From the NCBI GenBank assembly GCA_013399305.1, contig VXAI01000087.1, forward strand, positions 3,104,276-3,168,275: 64,000 nucleotides of DNA, given 5' to 3'. Both the position numbers and the translations under genes were made by a program. How positions within the stretch are numbered: the stretch's first letter is position 1; each line of letters begins with the position of its first letter. Shown one piece after another: positions 1 to 12,770 of the stretch. The notes beneath the pieces were generated by a model. It was not told where the DNA came from. It did no database searches and saw only the letters and a list, made by a program, of their open reading frames with translations. The stretch is from Rostratula benghalensis (Eukaryota; Chordata; Aves; Charadriiformes; Rostratulidae).

Positions 1-1884
1 TTTCATTTCTACCAGAATATTTTTATTTTGGTAGTTGGAAATAAATAAAATAAAATAAATCACTCTTTTTCTGCCAAATGACCGTGTGGAAAATATTTCA
101 TGAAGAAAAAGCTATGAAAGTATACTAAAAAGGAAAGGAAATGAACTACCTACTTTTACTGCAACTATTTTAAAGAACTGATCTGGAATTTCTTGTCAAA
201 ATTTCCTTCTTTCCCCTTCTTCCACAAAAATATATTCCATATTCTTGTAGGAGTTCAAGCATAAAACTTACAACCGTCAGTTGCTGAATGGATAATATGT
301 TTAAAGAAATAAAACCTTATCCTCTGGTAAATGTTGAGTAACTGTCCCTCACAGGGAACAGATTATATATTGTGTTTCTTCATTTTTGATAGTATCAACT
401 TTGAATCCAGCAATAACTATATACCGATCTTGGGTTTCACAGATAAGTTTTTGAAAATTCCATTTTTAAATTAAAAAATCATACAGTTCCTTATAACAAT
501 GGTTGGATATAGTTTATTCAAATAGTACATCTATTTTGATGATTTCTGCTCAAATGATGCATAGGGATAAACTAGTGGTATTTTATATCTCTGTGTACCA
601 GCTAGATAAGAAGACATAAAAACAGGACACTTGTTACAAAATACTCCAAGATGTCTTGCCTTTATCAATTCTAACCAGAAACTGATGCAGAGAGCAGAAA
701 TAAAGCACTAATGAGCTTTTAGTGTTATTGTCAATGAAGGTTATGAAGTTCAAGATTCAAATTCAGATTGGTTTATGCAGAAACCAGTTTTGTTTACGTT
801 TGTAGTAAATAAAGCAGTCAGTAAAACTAAATTGCTTCAGAAAAGAAAAATTTTAGTAACCAATTCTGCAAGATAAACTTTTTTTTTGTGGATCCAGTTT
901 TGGACGGACGAAGTTTCAATTGAAGAACTTTATAACAATTATCTAAGATATTAAAGACAGAGGGAGAGAAGGAAAGGGTTAATATAGATATTCCTATCTT
1001 TCTTGGGAACCCAGTAGTATAGCTGGAACATTTCCAAGATATGGCATTTTATGAGCGTTTCTACTGCAACTGAAATATAATCCAAGTAAATAAACATTTC
1101 CCTCCCAGGAATGTTAGGAGATGAACAATTAGTCACATAACCATAGTTAGATCCCTTGGAGCAATTCAGAGAGCAAACACTGCCATACTACACTAATAAA
1201 GTCCTCATTTAAAGAAGAACTTTAGGAATTTCCTGTAGTTTCACTGCATAGGAATGGTGAGAGAGGCTTTGATGTAGTCTGATGCAGTCTGATCAGGAAA
1301 TCCTCTTTGTAAACGGTAAGAGAATCAGGAAAACTCTGAAGAGTTTTAGAAGATCTAGATTCAAAACTCAGTTCAATCACACAGCCTCAATGAGTCTGGA
1401 AGTATCCTGGTCTGTCCGTCTTCATTTCTTCTTTTCAGGTCCAGGAATATATGTCAATCTTGCATTTCCCCTCATGTACACTGTCTGATATTCAGCAGTA
1501 ATTTTAACTTCTCTAATTCCTCTCATTAGGTGACTTGAGAAGGCAGATTCTGTCCCCCAAACCCAAAGAATTAATTGAAATTTTAATCAACAGCTGAATC
1601 CGTGGGGTTCAGGGGAAAAGGGATGCCTTTTAGTAAATGCAGACATATTGTCTTGAAGAGTACTTGTCATAAATCAGAATTTAAATCCTGCTTACTTTAC
1701 AGACTCCAGCAGTGGAGCACTGAAATCTCTCTACCACAACAGGCAGACATGGAATTAGCAAATCTGGAATAGTTCCATGTTCTTCTTCTGTCCTTCTGAG
1801 TGAAACAGGCAGATTGTTCCATGTGAGATCTGATGTCATTTACCACACCATTATTAATTTTATAAATGACCTATGGATGCAGAA
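1..1884. other. AT-rich non-coding stretch
   Basis: I see no gene, RNA or recognisable repeat here. The open frames are under 70 codons, lack recognisable motifs and are what chance predicts in AT-rich DNA. The sequence runs directly into the CR1 copy that follows. A strongly diverged 5' extension of that CR1 could reach into the last 100 bases, but I cannot support it by eye. Confidence 0.6.
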
Positions 1885-2980
1885 AATTCTGTGGATGTTG
1901 TACCTACACAGCATTCTCCTGGAGCAACTGACAGCTCATGGCTTTGGATGCATGATCTTTGCTGGATAAAAAACTGGCTGGATGACTGGGATGAGAGTGG
2001 TGAATGGAGTTAAATCCAGTTGGTGGCTGGTCATGAGTGGATTTCCCCAGGGCTCAGTATTAGGGCCAGGTCTGTTTAATACCTTTATCAGTGATCTGGA
2101 TGAGGGGATCAAGTGCATGCCCAGTAAGTTTGCAGATGATACCAAGTTAGGTAGGAGTGTTGAACTGTCTGAGGGTAGAAAAGCTCTACAGAGGGGTCTG
2201 GTCACGCTGGATCCATGTTCTGAGGCCAATGGTATGGGATTCAACAAGGCCTAGTCCGTGTCCTGCACTTGTGTCACAACAATCCCATACAGTGTTACAG
2301 GCTTGGGGTAGAGTGGCTGGAGAGCTGCTCATTGGAAAAAGGACCTGGTGGTGTTGGTTGACAGCCAACTGAATATGAGCCAGCTGTGTGCCAAGGTGGC
2401 CAAGAAGACCAATAGCATCCTGGTGTATATCAGAAATAGTGTGCCCAGCAGGATTAGGGAAGTGATCAGTCCCTTGTTCGTGCCACTGGTGAGGCCGCAT
2501 CTTGAATATTGTGTTAATTTTTAGCCCCTCAGAACAAGAAAGACATTGAGGTGCTGGAGCATGTCCACAGAAAGGCAATTAAGCTGATGAGGAGCCTAGA
2601 GCACAAGTTTTCTGAAGAGTGACTGAGGGAGCTGTGATTGCTTAGCCTGTATTCTGACCTTATTGCTCTCTACAACTTCCTGAAAGGAGATTGTAGTGAG
2701 GTTGGGATCAGTCTCTTCTCCCAAGTGATAGCACAAGAGGAAAAGGCATCAAGTTGTGCCAGTTGGATATGAGGAAAAATTTCTTCACTGAAAGGGTTGT
2801 CTAACTTTGAAAGAAGCTCTCCATGATGGTGATGGAGTCACCATCTCTGTAGGCATTTAGAAGACATATAAATGTGGCACTTAGGGACATGAGTTAATGG
2901 CGAACTTGGTAATGTTAGGTTAACAGTTGGACTTGATCATTTTAAGGGTCTTTTCTAACCTAAATGATTCTAAGATATAG
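1885..2980 (+). mobile_element. CR1 LINE, 5'-truncated, carrying part of the reverse transcriptase
   Basis: CR1 is the dominant non-LTR retrotransposon of birds; its ORF2 encodes an endonuclease and reverse transcriptase. A frame open from 1982 to 2254 reads through a polymerase segment with the motif [12 protein letters not shown], followed about 30 residues later by FADDTKLG, the catalytic FADD box at 2129-2140. The remaining ORF2 C-terminus (about 2260-2640) is recognisable but broken by frameshifts and stops. Near 2640-2665 a stretch normally present in CR1 (the region reading like GGAGAAAAGGAGGCTGAGG) appears deleted. The 3' UTR is recognisable from about 2690, ending in AACCTAAATGATTCTAAGA, a decayed CR1 tail. 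Everything upstream of the polymerase core is missing, as expected from 5' truncation during insertion. The copy is dead. The left boundary is uncertain by some tens of bases. Confidence 0.93.
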
Positions 2981-5900
2981 ATTTACTTTGAATTACTGTT
3001 TTATTTTGTAATCACTCTCACCCAGGGAATGTGAACTTTTCCTGGTTAAATTGTGGAAACTGCTAGCTTTTTGACAACAGAGTTTCATCGTACTTTGGTT
3101 GACTTATTTTAAACAAAAGATGAATAGTTCCAGTTTAAGTCTTCAGCCAGACAGGATTTACCATAAACCCTAAGACTCAAATGATATTACAGCACAGTGA
3201 AATTACTTGTAATTAGTAAACATAAATCATAAGTAAAAATAAATTTTTTATCCATAACTTCACAAATGTAACATTTCATATCAGAATGCTTTCTGAGATC
3301 ACAGTAGAGGTCAAAAGCCAAATTTTTAATTTCTTAAAGGGTAATATATTGGTCTTAGTGCTGACCCACAAAAAAGTATGATAATTGATTTTCAAGCCAA
3401 CGCCTGTTTCAGTACAGAAAAACTAAATTCCCACAGACCAAATCATAGCCTTTTGTTCTTTTTTGGAGGAAAATTGCTGCATTGTGAGGGAAGAGTGTTC
3501 CTTGGCATAGAGTATTTGCAAGCTATTTTTAAAGTACTGAGGAAGTTGTAATGCTACATCAAGATGTGATGACATGTGATGATATTCTATTTATGTTGTC
3601 CTGTGTGCTGCTCTTATATTTTGTATATTACACATAAGTACATGAAGTGATGCCCATAATAGAGGTAGAAGTGATATTTGTGTATGTATTCAGCTGTTCT
3701 CATTGCAAAAGCTGTTTAAAAGTTGTGACACAAGTACCAACACATTCTTTCATGACAGCCATCAAGTCACAAGATAGTGTCTTTAAAAAGTCGTGACTCA
3801 AGTCCAACAATTTCTCACAGCAGATAAGAAAACAGTCACTTCTTATTGTAGGTGGGATTCTAAGTACAGAGGCTGATGATTTTGTTTGCTTTTTTGTTTT
3901 CCAAAACTTTTCTGAGATGTCATGATACAGCAAACAAAGCAAACAATTCCATAATCAATAACATTACAACACACTTGTAATGCTCCAGTACTCCTGAGAT
4001 TTAGGGACAGTGGGTGACAGGCATGAAGAAAATACTTTGAAATGAATCCAAAGTCAAATCATTGAAAACTTTAGCTGCAAAAATTAACTTTTTATTTTTT
4101 AATTTTTCAATCTGCAATGATTTACAAAGCCTCAAATGCCCACAAATCTACTAAGCAGGCCATTTAAAGAATCTAAATAAGCTTGCATGATTTTAAGCTT
4201 TTTGACTTTGAATATTAGCTTTGAAGTCATGCCAAAAACTGACTGCAGCAGAGCTGCTTTAGAACTGAATTCCTGACATTGGAATTAGTGTCGGGTGTGC
4301 GACATGCCTAGTGATAATCTTGACCACGCTTGCTGTAGACAGTCATCACACATGGTGCCTCTGAGTCAATAAATATCCTAAGATAAGATGTGGAGCATCT
4401 TTGCTTTTTGTTTTTTTTTTAATACATTTTTACAGAATGGTGTTTTAGACACTGTCCATCCTGCAAAGACAGCATGCCTAATGACACGTGGTGTTTTTCC
4501 ACAGGACAGAAAGATTGCTTGCACATTCCTTTAGTTAGTTCCTGGTGAACTTGAATAGCAGGAGCTTTAGAAAAGCATTAGAAGTGAAACTTCCCCTCAT
4601 CTAGGCTACAGCCACAACTGATTGTATTCTCAAGCTCCCTACATTTATAAATTTGTAACAGTATCAGTGGTTTATTTACAGAAAAAAGCTCAATATTTAT
4701 ATCAATACAAACATGTTCACCATGTAAAAGACATTAATTTGCCTGTTACTTCATCTATGTAAGTGCACACACGTTCCATATCATACCTTTTGTATTCTCT
4801 GTGCTGCAGTGAAGCAATGCTTCTGTTACTGAAGGCTTTTGAGATAACATGGTCTGTAAGAGGTAAAAAGAAAATCATGCACAAGTAGAGTGTTTTTCTA
4901 AAGCATATGCACGTATGTCACTGCCTTCTTAACAAAAGACTTCTATCATGTGCTCAGAAAGGTAAACAACAGCACTTTCATTGAATTTAGTGAAGCATAA
5001 TCAAGCTCTGGGTTCCCAGAAAACAAATACGTTTTAAACTCAAACATTAGTCACTATGAAAGAACAGATAACTCATTTGAAATATTGAACTCTTGAAACG
5101 CATTCTTCTTCTTGGCTAGATGATTTCATTTAACTTTTATGACACGATTAGTCATCCTATCGTGATGCAGCATAATGTATCTGAGCACATCAGGCATTTG
5201 AGATAAGAGTTGCCTTGCAGATACATGTTGGCAATATTTTCAAAGCCCACTCTCTTGAACATAGTGGATTACACAAACAAGGCAAATACCAAAAAGTGGT
5301 GTGTTCTATATATTTTGGACCCTCTGCATGAATTTTTCTCCATCTCAAATGGTACTCTAGATACTTTAGGAAGAATAGAGAGGAACCACACACACAGAGT
5401 GTAAACCTGTCACCAAAACTCACATTTTAAAGACCTTTGACAAATATATTTTTAAGTTTCTATGTTGTGTGTTGGAATTTATTTACCACTGGTTTACAGC
5501 GTGTGAGTTATTCTGCTTTTACAAAGAATGAAAAATATGACACACAAAATCTAACAATTCTATAACTCTATGAATTTTGTAAAAAAAAAAATACAAACAC
5601 AGTAATCATCTAAAACTCTATATTTCAACTACAAAAAGCCCTACCAAAAATAGCAAACCAAAATATAGATGTCTATTGGAGGTGAGAAAACTAAACATAA
5701 ATTAATATAAATCTTGATGTTCAGAAGCCAAATTAAATTCTATTTCTTTCACATTAACATAACAACCATTGGCTAAATTTCATAAGCATGAAGCCTAAAT
5801 TTTATCAGCCTTTAATATTTTTGAAGTGCTGTGTTAGAACATCTTAGAATATTTGATGTGTGAAGAATGCAGTGATAATTCTTAAGATTCTCGTTCAACA

Positions 5901-7059
5901 ATAATTGTCACATTTTTGTTTAACCTATTAAATTATGGTGAATTTTTTTTAATAGATGTCACCTCTAAAATATTTTCTTTTTATTTTCTTTTAACAGTCT
6001 AAAATTTGCTGTTAGAAGATATTACATTATTTATATTAAAAATATTTTTTATTATTAAAACTTTCAGAGATTGATTAAGAAATATTATATAAACACATTA
6101 CAAGATTTATGTTTATCTCACAAAAACAAAACTAAACAAAACCAGAAAATATCTAGAAAATAAATATTTTTATGTCAGATACTCAACATTCCAAATCTAT
6201 TGTGTTAAAGTAATTCCATTTGTGGCATTGTGTGAGTATTTTTGTGAGTGCATGTTTCCAAGCTTAAAATACTCTGCAGTCTATAACAAAAACATACTTT
6301 CAAAAATTTCCTGAAAAGAAAATAACCAACAGAAATATAATGGTTGTGAAATGCATATACGTTGTCTGTTTGTAACATGCCAATATTTAAAGTTTAAAAT
6401 TAAAATATAGGGAGCTAAACCATTTTTGTTCTGCTTTTAGTTCATTTCATAGTCTTGATGCTGTATTGCAGCAAAATGTTCAAGAGTCTTAATTAAGAAT
6501 TATCTTGCCTTCAGTAGTCCATGTAAGGAAGCAAAGAAATAGAATTATATGTATTTTTCCCCCAACAATTATTAGAATTACCTTTTAAGTTTATATTATC
6601 CATATTGTATATATTATATATATAAACATATATTCTAAGGATTATTTTGGTTTATTTTTAAGTTATTTTGTATTATTCCTTTATGTGGCTTTCTACCTGC
6701 ATGAATAAATTAATGTTTTCAAACAAAACATTGGTTAATGATGTCCTAGTAGAGTTGTAGCTACCATGACAGCCAAAGAATCCTGGCAGGACAAATTATG
6801 AAGGCCAAGAGACTGTCTCTTAGGCCATGTGTTAAAAATATGTTTTGAATTCCTATATCAGTAATGTAGTCACGGGAAGTAAATATACCTCTAGAAAGAC
6901 ATGAATTGTATGTAACAGGTTAATTAAGTAGCCACTTCTTAAGCAAATTAAATCTCCCTCTATCACTCAGCTGTGAATAGGTTTTCTTTAAACTATTACA
7001 TTGTAGAAGAAAGAGGAGTTCTAGCTTAGAAAAAAAAAAATCATGCTTATTTAAGAAAA
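2981..7059. other. AT-rich non-coding stretch
   Basis: No gene or recognisable transposon. It holds short A and T runs (for example at 5580-5590), AT-alternating sequence near 6600-6625, and a small imperfect repeat of GATGTGATGACAT type near 3564-3585. Open frames are below 81 codons and show no domain. Confidence 0.55.
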
Positions 7060-7480
7060 AATCATATTCACAGATTTTTGCTAAAGAGAATCTTTTGCCT
7101 TTTCAGAATTGCCAATGCAGGGGAAGTGTAACACCATTAGTCCCAAAAACAATTACTTGTGGGATGAAAATCCTAGCTCTGCTGAAACCATAACCCCCAC
7201 TGACTGCACTGCAACCAAGAGATTACTGCTGATTTATATCTGTGTGAGATGAAACTCCAGCTTCAAGATATTGTCTGAAATTTGACAAACCAAAACCGAA
7301 CAGCTTCACTCAGGCCTAGCTACAAACAGATCTGTTCGTTCTCCTGAGTTTTACATGGAGATGCCAAATGTCAGCCTCTTCGTACGCTGCCATTCCGAGA
7401 ATCTGGCACACCCTGTTTCAAAAATCCTCTTTCAGAGTGGAACAAGTGCCCTGAGAATGCAGCCAGCTTCTTTCTTCATG
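7060..7480. other. Less AT-rich block, possible very old repeat remnant
   Basis: This block is visibly richer in G and C than its flanks. The part around 7160-7230 (GGGATGAAAATCCTAGCTCT onwards) resembles the dispersed amniote sequence reading TGAAATCCTGGCCCCATTGA, which is old and highly diverged in birds. The match is short and has no clear ends, so this could equally be unique sequence. No coding frame of note crosses it. Confidence 0.25.
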
Positions 7481-10400
7481 AGAGTAATATAATTAATTCA
7501 TGTCATTTTCCTGCATGCAAGTTAAACAAAAGGACAGATAAATTGGAAGTTACTGTAGATAAGAAATCTGCATCCAGTATCTCTGCTTGTGTGATCCGAC
7601 CCTGCTTGGGGATTTACCAACGTGAAATAGATGGAGAAATAACTTTTTCATTGAAAACTGCAGAAAAAGAGAAATGCTCTATCTGACTTCAAATTTTCTT
7701 GACGTGTCAAGGCAGACTTTTCCATCACAACACATGCCTTTTTCAGTGATATGTGGAACTTCTGAATTTTTAACTGAAGATTATTGTATATGTTACATTG
7801 TTAGTGTATACATATGTGTACACGTGCACATGTATACAAAATGCCAAATGCAAGGAAATTTGCCAAGAAAGTGTGTGCCAGGATCTAAGGAGATGCTATT
7901 TCTTAAGACTTGTTTGGTTTCTACTGTAGAATCCTGGGTCAGATTACTTTTCCTCCATACATTATTTCAACTTCTGCTTATACCACAGTATTTGTTTTCC
8001 TTTAAAGTCTTCTAACTTTAAAGCATGAAATACTGGGACATCCTGAGGCTTCAGTTTTGTACTTTAGGGGGAAAAAAACCCAAACCTAAAATCTGAACTC
8101 AAACAAAAAACAATGCTGTAATTTATGCTTCTGATATTATTATTTAGGGTATAGGAAAACTCTCAATTTTATGCTTATAGTGGGATGGCTCCCTGCTTCC
8201 TATACGCTGCAGCAATCCGCATAAAACATAATTATTTATCTGAGAAAAGAACTTTTTTGAAAGGGGGTAAGTAAATGTACAGTATATGTATGTGTAAATA
8301 AAACCTCTTTATCTTGTCTGAGAGGGTTATGCTTTTTTTCAGCAGTCTATAGTCTAGTATTTTTTGGAATGAAGATCACTGTACAGATGCTAGATATTTA
8401 CTCAGTCAGTAATTAAGGCATTGTGTCAGAAAGAAGTCATGTATCTCTGTAAAAGCATGGATCTGAAAAACAAAGTAAACACTCACAAAAAGTCCTCCAA
8501 TTTACTTTTATGGGTTTTTTTTAAATGGTAACATGGTAATAGGAGCAAAATGGAGAATAAGCTTCACGTTTTCTCCCTTTTAAAACTTCTAGCTAGCCAG
8601 ATTACCTGAATCTCTTGCCTCTTAATACTTTTTACAGGCTTTGAAATGGCTGAAAGTAAATCAGACATCAAGCACTAACCTTTACCTTCCCAGAGATACA
8701 GACCTCTGAAAAATTCAGTTTTGTTTGGGACCCAAGAGCCAAGCATACTAGAAATTACTCCCATCCCTGTATTATTAGTAAAAGCCATGGCTGTGCAGAC
8801 AGACAAAAGATTTCTATCAAAGCCAACAAAAAGTAGCTAATCTGCTTTCAAGTTTGGAACTAAATCCCCCTGAGAGCCTGTAGCTTAGAAAGGGTTGTTG
8901 TCATTTTTTAAAGTATATTTAAAACTAGAAAAAAAAATATATATCATAGACTGCAAAGTGTGGAGCGCTTTTCAGTTCTCTTTTAAAGTGCTTGTTTAAT
9001 TGATTTTTTTGTTGTTGTTGCAAGTGGAGATTTCTCTCTTGACAACAGCTGCTGTGTTTTTTTGTAGAGTCTGGTAAGCATCAGTGCTCCAAATGAGCCT
9101 GAGTCTCAGGAGGAGGAAGCAGGGAATCAGAAAGAGCATTGTGCCTCTTTTGTCACTGTTCTGTTAGCAGCCTTGAGTTAATGTATGCCTGCCTCTCAGG
9201 CAAAAAAAAAAGCTCGACAACTTGTCCTTGTTTGAAACGATAATACACCACTGGCTCAATTTTGTAAAAATCAGTCTGCTCAGCTGTGGAAACAGACATG
9301 TTTTTTCTGTTGTGTGATATATGCAATGAGTTATCACCATACGCCCAGTACTTGGATGATGGGATTTTAAATGTCAGGAAAGAAATGAAAATATCAATAG
9401 TTTGGCAACAGGAAGATTTCTGTTTAATGTGAACCTGACTTTTTGAGAGTCTTTTTGTGAGTTTCTCCCTAAAACCTAATCGGTGAAGATTAATTTTAAA
9501 TTGAAAAATGACAGTAGATTTGAGTTTGCCTGTGTGTGGTGCATTTCATTGAGGAAGAGTCAGAAAATTGTGTCTTGTTATAGACTACAGTCTATGTTAA
9601 GGGTAATACTTGATGCAAGATTAAGTGTTCCACACTTTAATTCGAAAGACTAACAGAAAATAAGAATTTTTAGAGCATTTTCATTTTGTGAGATGTTTAC
9701 AAATATCTAAGGGGATATAATAGAAAAGTTCTTTGTTGAAATGTTGTCCTGTTTTACTTGTTTTGCATCCCTCAACATTCACACATACATAAACTCCTAG
9801 TCATTTCACATTATTAACAGAATAAAATAAATATTCTCTTCCTCCCTTTCATAATTAAATTTAACATATCCCAGAGTTAGTGCTGAAATCCAACTGCTCC
9901 TCATTCACAGTACCTACAGGCATACAGGCAGTATGTCTGTGAAAAGAAAATTATTTTTTGACTAAAAATATACACATAAGTAATACCTCTATTTTCTGTA
10001 TGAAATCTGAGAAAAGTTAGAGTAATCATGAGAGTTTGTAGCATTTTATGCTGTCTTTAGTATGGAAAGGAGTAAAAAAAGTGTAATAAGGATGTTTATG
10101 AATGAGGTTTTTTGTAGTGTCTCAGGGAAAATAGAGGATGGGAATGGTCTGGGTGAGATATAGCCATGAAATGAGGAGAATAACAATGCAAAGCCTTGAC
10201 TATGAAAATAAATTCCCCTATAGAAAGAACATTACTTCTGCTTCTGTTTTTCTATTTTTTATTTAAATTTTCTGTAATTTTCTATTGCAGTCAATAGAAA
10301 ACATGAAAATGTCTGTCACCTTCATGGGAAATAGCAAAAGGCCTATGAATGCCTCACCATCCATGGGAAAGAAAAAAAACCCCAAAACCTCACTAAGACT

Positions 10401-11039
10401 TCCATTCACCTAACAAGTTATTTACTTGCCTCAGTGTTTTTTGTGGGAATGACAGTGTAGCTATCTAAACCCTCATTCTGTTTCTGCAAAGCGCTTATAT
10501 ATCTGTGAATAAATGCATTCAAATATACACATACCAGGCAGCACTACAAGCCAGCAGGGCTGAAACTGAGTGCAACCCAGACATTCCTACATTAATTGTT
10601 TATTCTGAGTTGGAAGTAAATCTATTGTAATATTCCCTTCAGCCATCAGTGCTCTTACTCCTTTGTAATACAGTGTAGTGAAGGTCAGTGTTGATAAATT
10701 CCTAGTGTGTTTTGAAAAAGATTAATGCCTAGCAATGAACTCCGTATGAAAGGTTTCCCTTCAAACAACATCTTAGGTTCACTGATTCAGCGTAAAACAT
10801 GAGTTTGTATCATAAAGGTCACAGCTAACACTGTACTTGTCTGCCAGGCCCTTGGTTTAATATAAGCTGAATTAGTTCCCATTTTTCCCCATTAAAGAAA
10901 TTTAAGATTAACCACCACTGAAGCAAGAAGTTTTTTTCACTTGTTTACTTAGACACTGATGAACATTAGATTCCTGGAGGGGTTCTTCACATCAACCACC
11001 CAACAAATTGCTTTATTTTTTATGTCACATATGTTAAAA
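7481..11039. other. Non-coding stretch, mostly unique
   Basis: No gene recognised. A 113-codon frame (7674-8015, +) has no recognisable domain and runs through a low-complexity alternating tract, so I treat it as chance. The part at 8990-9340 is more complex and less AT-rich, and could be a conserved non-coding element; that cannot be judged without an alignment. Confidence 0.5.
7804..7838. repeat. 35-nt alternating purine/pyrimidine tract with palindromic ends
   Basis: Every base from 7804 to 7838 alternates purine and pyrimidine, mixing GT, AT, AC and GC steps. The ends are inverted copies (GTATACAT near the left, ATGTATAC at the right). Alternating tracts like this are the classical Z-DNA-prone class, and the ends could also extrude as a cruciform. 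It is not a simple one-unit microsatellite. Confidence 0.85.
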
Positions 11040-11225
11040 AGGATGGTGTGGCTAGAATTCAACAAGGACCAAGTGTTTGGTTCCAAGGTAGTGGGGGAGT
11101 ACTCTCTCCATCTGGACTAAAGAGGTATGGGCCCTCTCCTGGAGTTAGGCTCTACAGGCAGTTTAAACTGGAGAATTCCCCCCCCCCCCCCCCCACAAAA
11201 AAAAAAAAAAAAAAAAAAAAAGAGA
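11040..11225. repeat. GC-richer block ending in a C17 / A25 homopolymer junction
   Basis: A block of about 135 bases, richer in G and C than its flanks, runs into 17 C (11178-11194), then A, C, then 25 A (11197-11221), followed by an AG-rich stretch. The homopolymers are certain. A run of A ending a compact block could be the tail of a retroposed sequence on the + strand, but I do not recognise the block and the C run is unusual for such a tail. The 75-codon frame across it is an artefact of the homopolymers. Confidence 0.8.
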
Positions 11226-12439
11226 GAGAAAAGCTTTCTGATTCAAGATCCTCCTTCTGTTCTGTAATGGACTAAAGTCCAAATCCCCTTTGCTGACAGG
11301 CTAGGGGTGAGTCCCAAGTTTCATCTTGCCTAATTAGATATTTGAAAGTGAGACATTCAGATCTGAACTAATCTATCTAACTTCCCTTTGTAGTCAGCAG
11401 TAAGAGGATGGGGGCTTCTGCTGATTATCCCAGACAGCTAGTCCGTGGGGTATTTCTGGATGTGTCTATTTCTCTATGGATTATAAAGTCGGCCCAGGGT
11501 AAGTACTTCAGTCTTATAAATGAATCCTTCTCCAAGTCTGTAACTTTAATGATGAAGTAAAGTACCCTAATAGAGGGAGTCTTGGTTAAACCCGTTTCGC
11601 TTTGAATAAAAAGATGGCAATATTCACTCGGGCGGGACAAAAAATGAAAACAACAACAAAAAAGCCAAAGGAAAGATTTTTTCACCAGATGATTAAGTTA
11701 TATAAAGCTGGAGTGTGACTCCAGTACATGTACTAATGCATATGTATATCAGGAAGAATAACACAAGCAAGAGACTGTGACAAAAGCTCATTCACAATAT
11801 GTAGGAACCTGGCATGCTTAAGGCTATGGGTGCCCACAAAACAAATCCAGTAAAGAAATGATGATGTTCTAACCACTAAATTTAGTCATAAAAGGTACTT
11901 TCCCCCCGTATTATGCATAGGTAGACTAGGCCAAAATCCTTAATTTTTTCCAACTCTGATGATGTTAACATTCGAGTTGGACATCAGCTGCAACTGCACT
12001 GTCAAGACTTTAAGGTTTCTGTCAGTGATCAGGGCACAAATTAAAATATTTATCATTGAAAGATTTATGCTGCTAAGAAATTTAGGAGCAAGAGAAATTT
12101 TGTTGTGCTTTTGAAAATATAGCATTGAAAGAGGTGTGTAACTGATGAAAACCTTGATTTGTAGCATTTCAGCAAAAGACTTAATTTATACAGGACATCT
12201 ACATATATATATACACAGGACAAATATATCTATTTATAAAGGAACTGAACCATAGGTTTAATCCAATGAGAAAGACAATATATATTTTTTTCCTCTTATC
12301 TTTCAGGTTCTGTATGCAGCATTTTTCTTAACACAAACCTAAAGAATAATTTCTTACAGTCATGGAGCAAACATTTTGTTCTTCACCAGCTTTTGCACTG
12401 CAGTCAATGCTGTGAGATGTAAGGATCATGTCACCTAAC
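11226..12439. other. Non-coding stretch
   Basis: No gene or recognised transposon. Two minus-strand frames of 86 and 75 codons (11425-11685 and 11940-12167) have no recognisable motif and the AT-driven composition of chance frames. Confidence 0.5.
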
Positions 12440-12770
12440 TGTTTTCCCCAAGCATCTAGGGCCTACTCACAACTTTTCCAACAGGTATGATCTGTAGTCG
12501 ATGGAGAAAGGGGGACTCCTGCAGAGAGTGATTCATCTAGCTAGCAAGCTACTTCATCTCTAGATAGATGTCTAAGTTAGTTGGATAAATCACCCTCTGG
12601 AGGGGCTTATCTTATCCCACTAAACCACAGAGGCATCTTAGATGATGAGCTGAGCTTACATGGCTTACAGGGCTTCCAGTGGCTTAAGGGCAGATGAGAT
12701 GAAACCCACTTGGCCTGTGCAGCATCCATACAGTCACTGAGAAGACAGGTCTTCACATTGACTCCCCTTT
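12440..12770. repeat. Possible unclassified dispersed repeat
   Basis: The block differs in texture from its flanks: it is less AT-rich and holds internally similar phrases (GATTCATCTAGCTAGCAAGC, TAGATAGATGTCTAAGTTAG, then GAGGGGCTTATCTTATCCCA). It has the feel of a decayed LTR or other dispersed element in birds. I cannot name a family, see no clear terminal repeats or target duplication, and it carries no coding frame. Confidence 0.22.

Noticed and set aside
7674..8015. 113-codon frame on the plus strand
   Set aside because: No recognisable domain, runs through an alternating low-complexity tract, and is of a length chance can give in 64 kb of AT-rich DNA.
10480..10530. MIR tail-like phrase (GCAAAGCGCTTA ... 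AATAAATGC)
   Set aside because: Too short, and no upstream core in the expected position.
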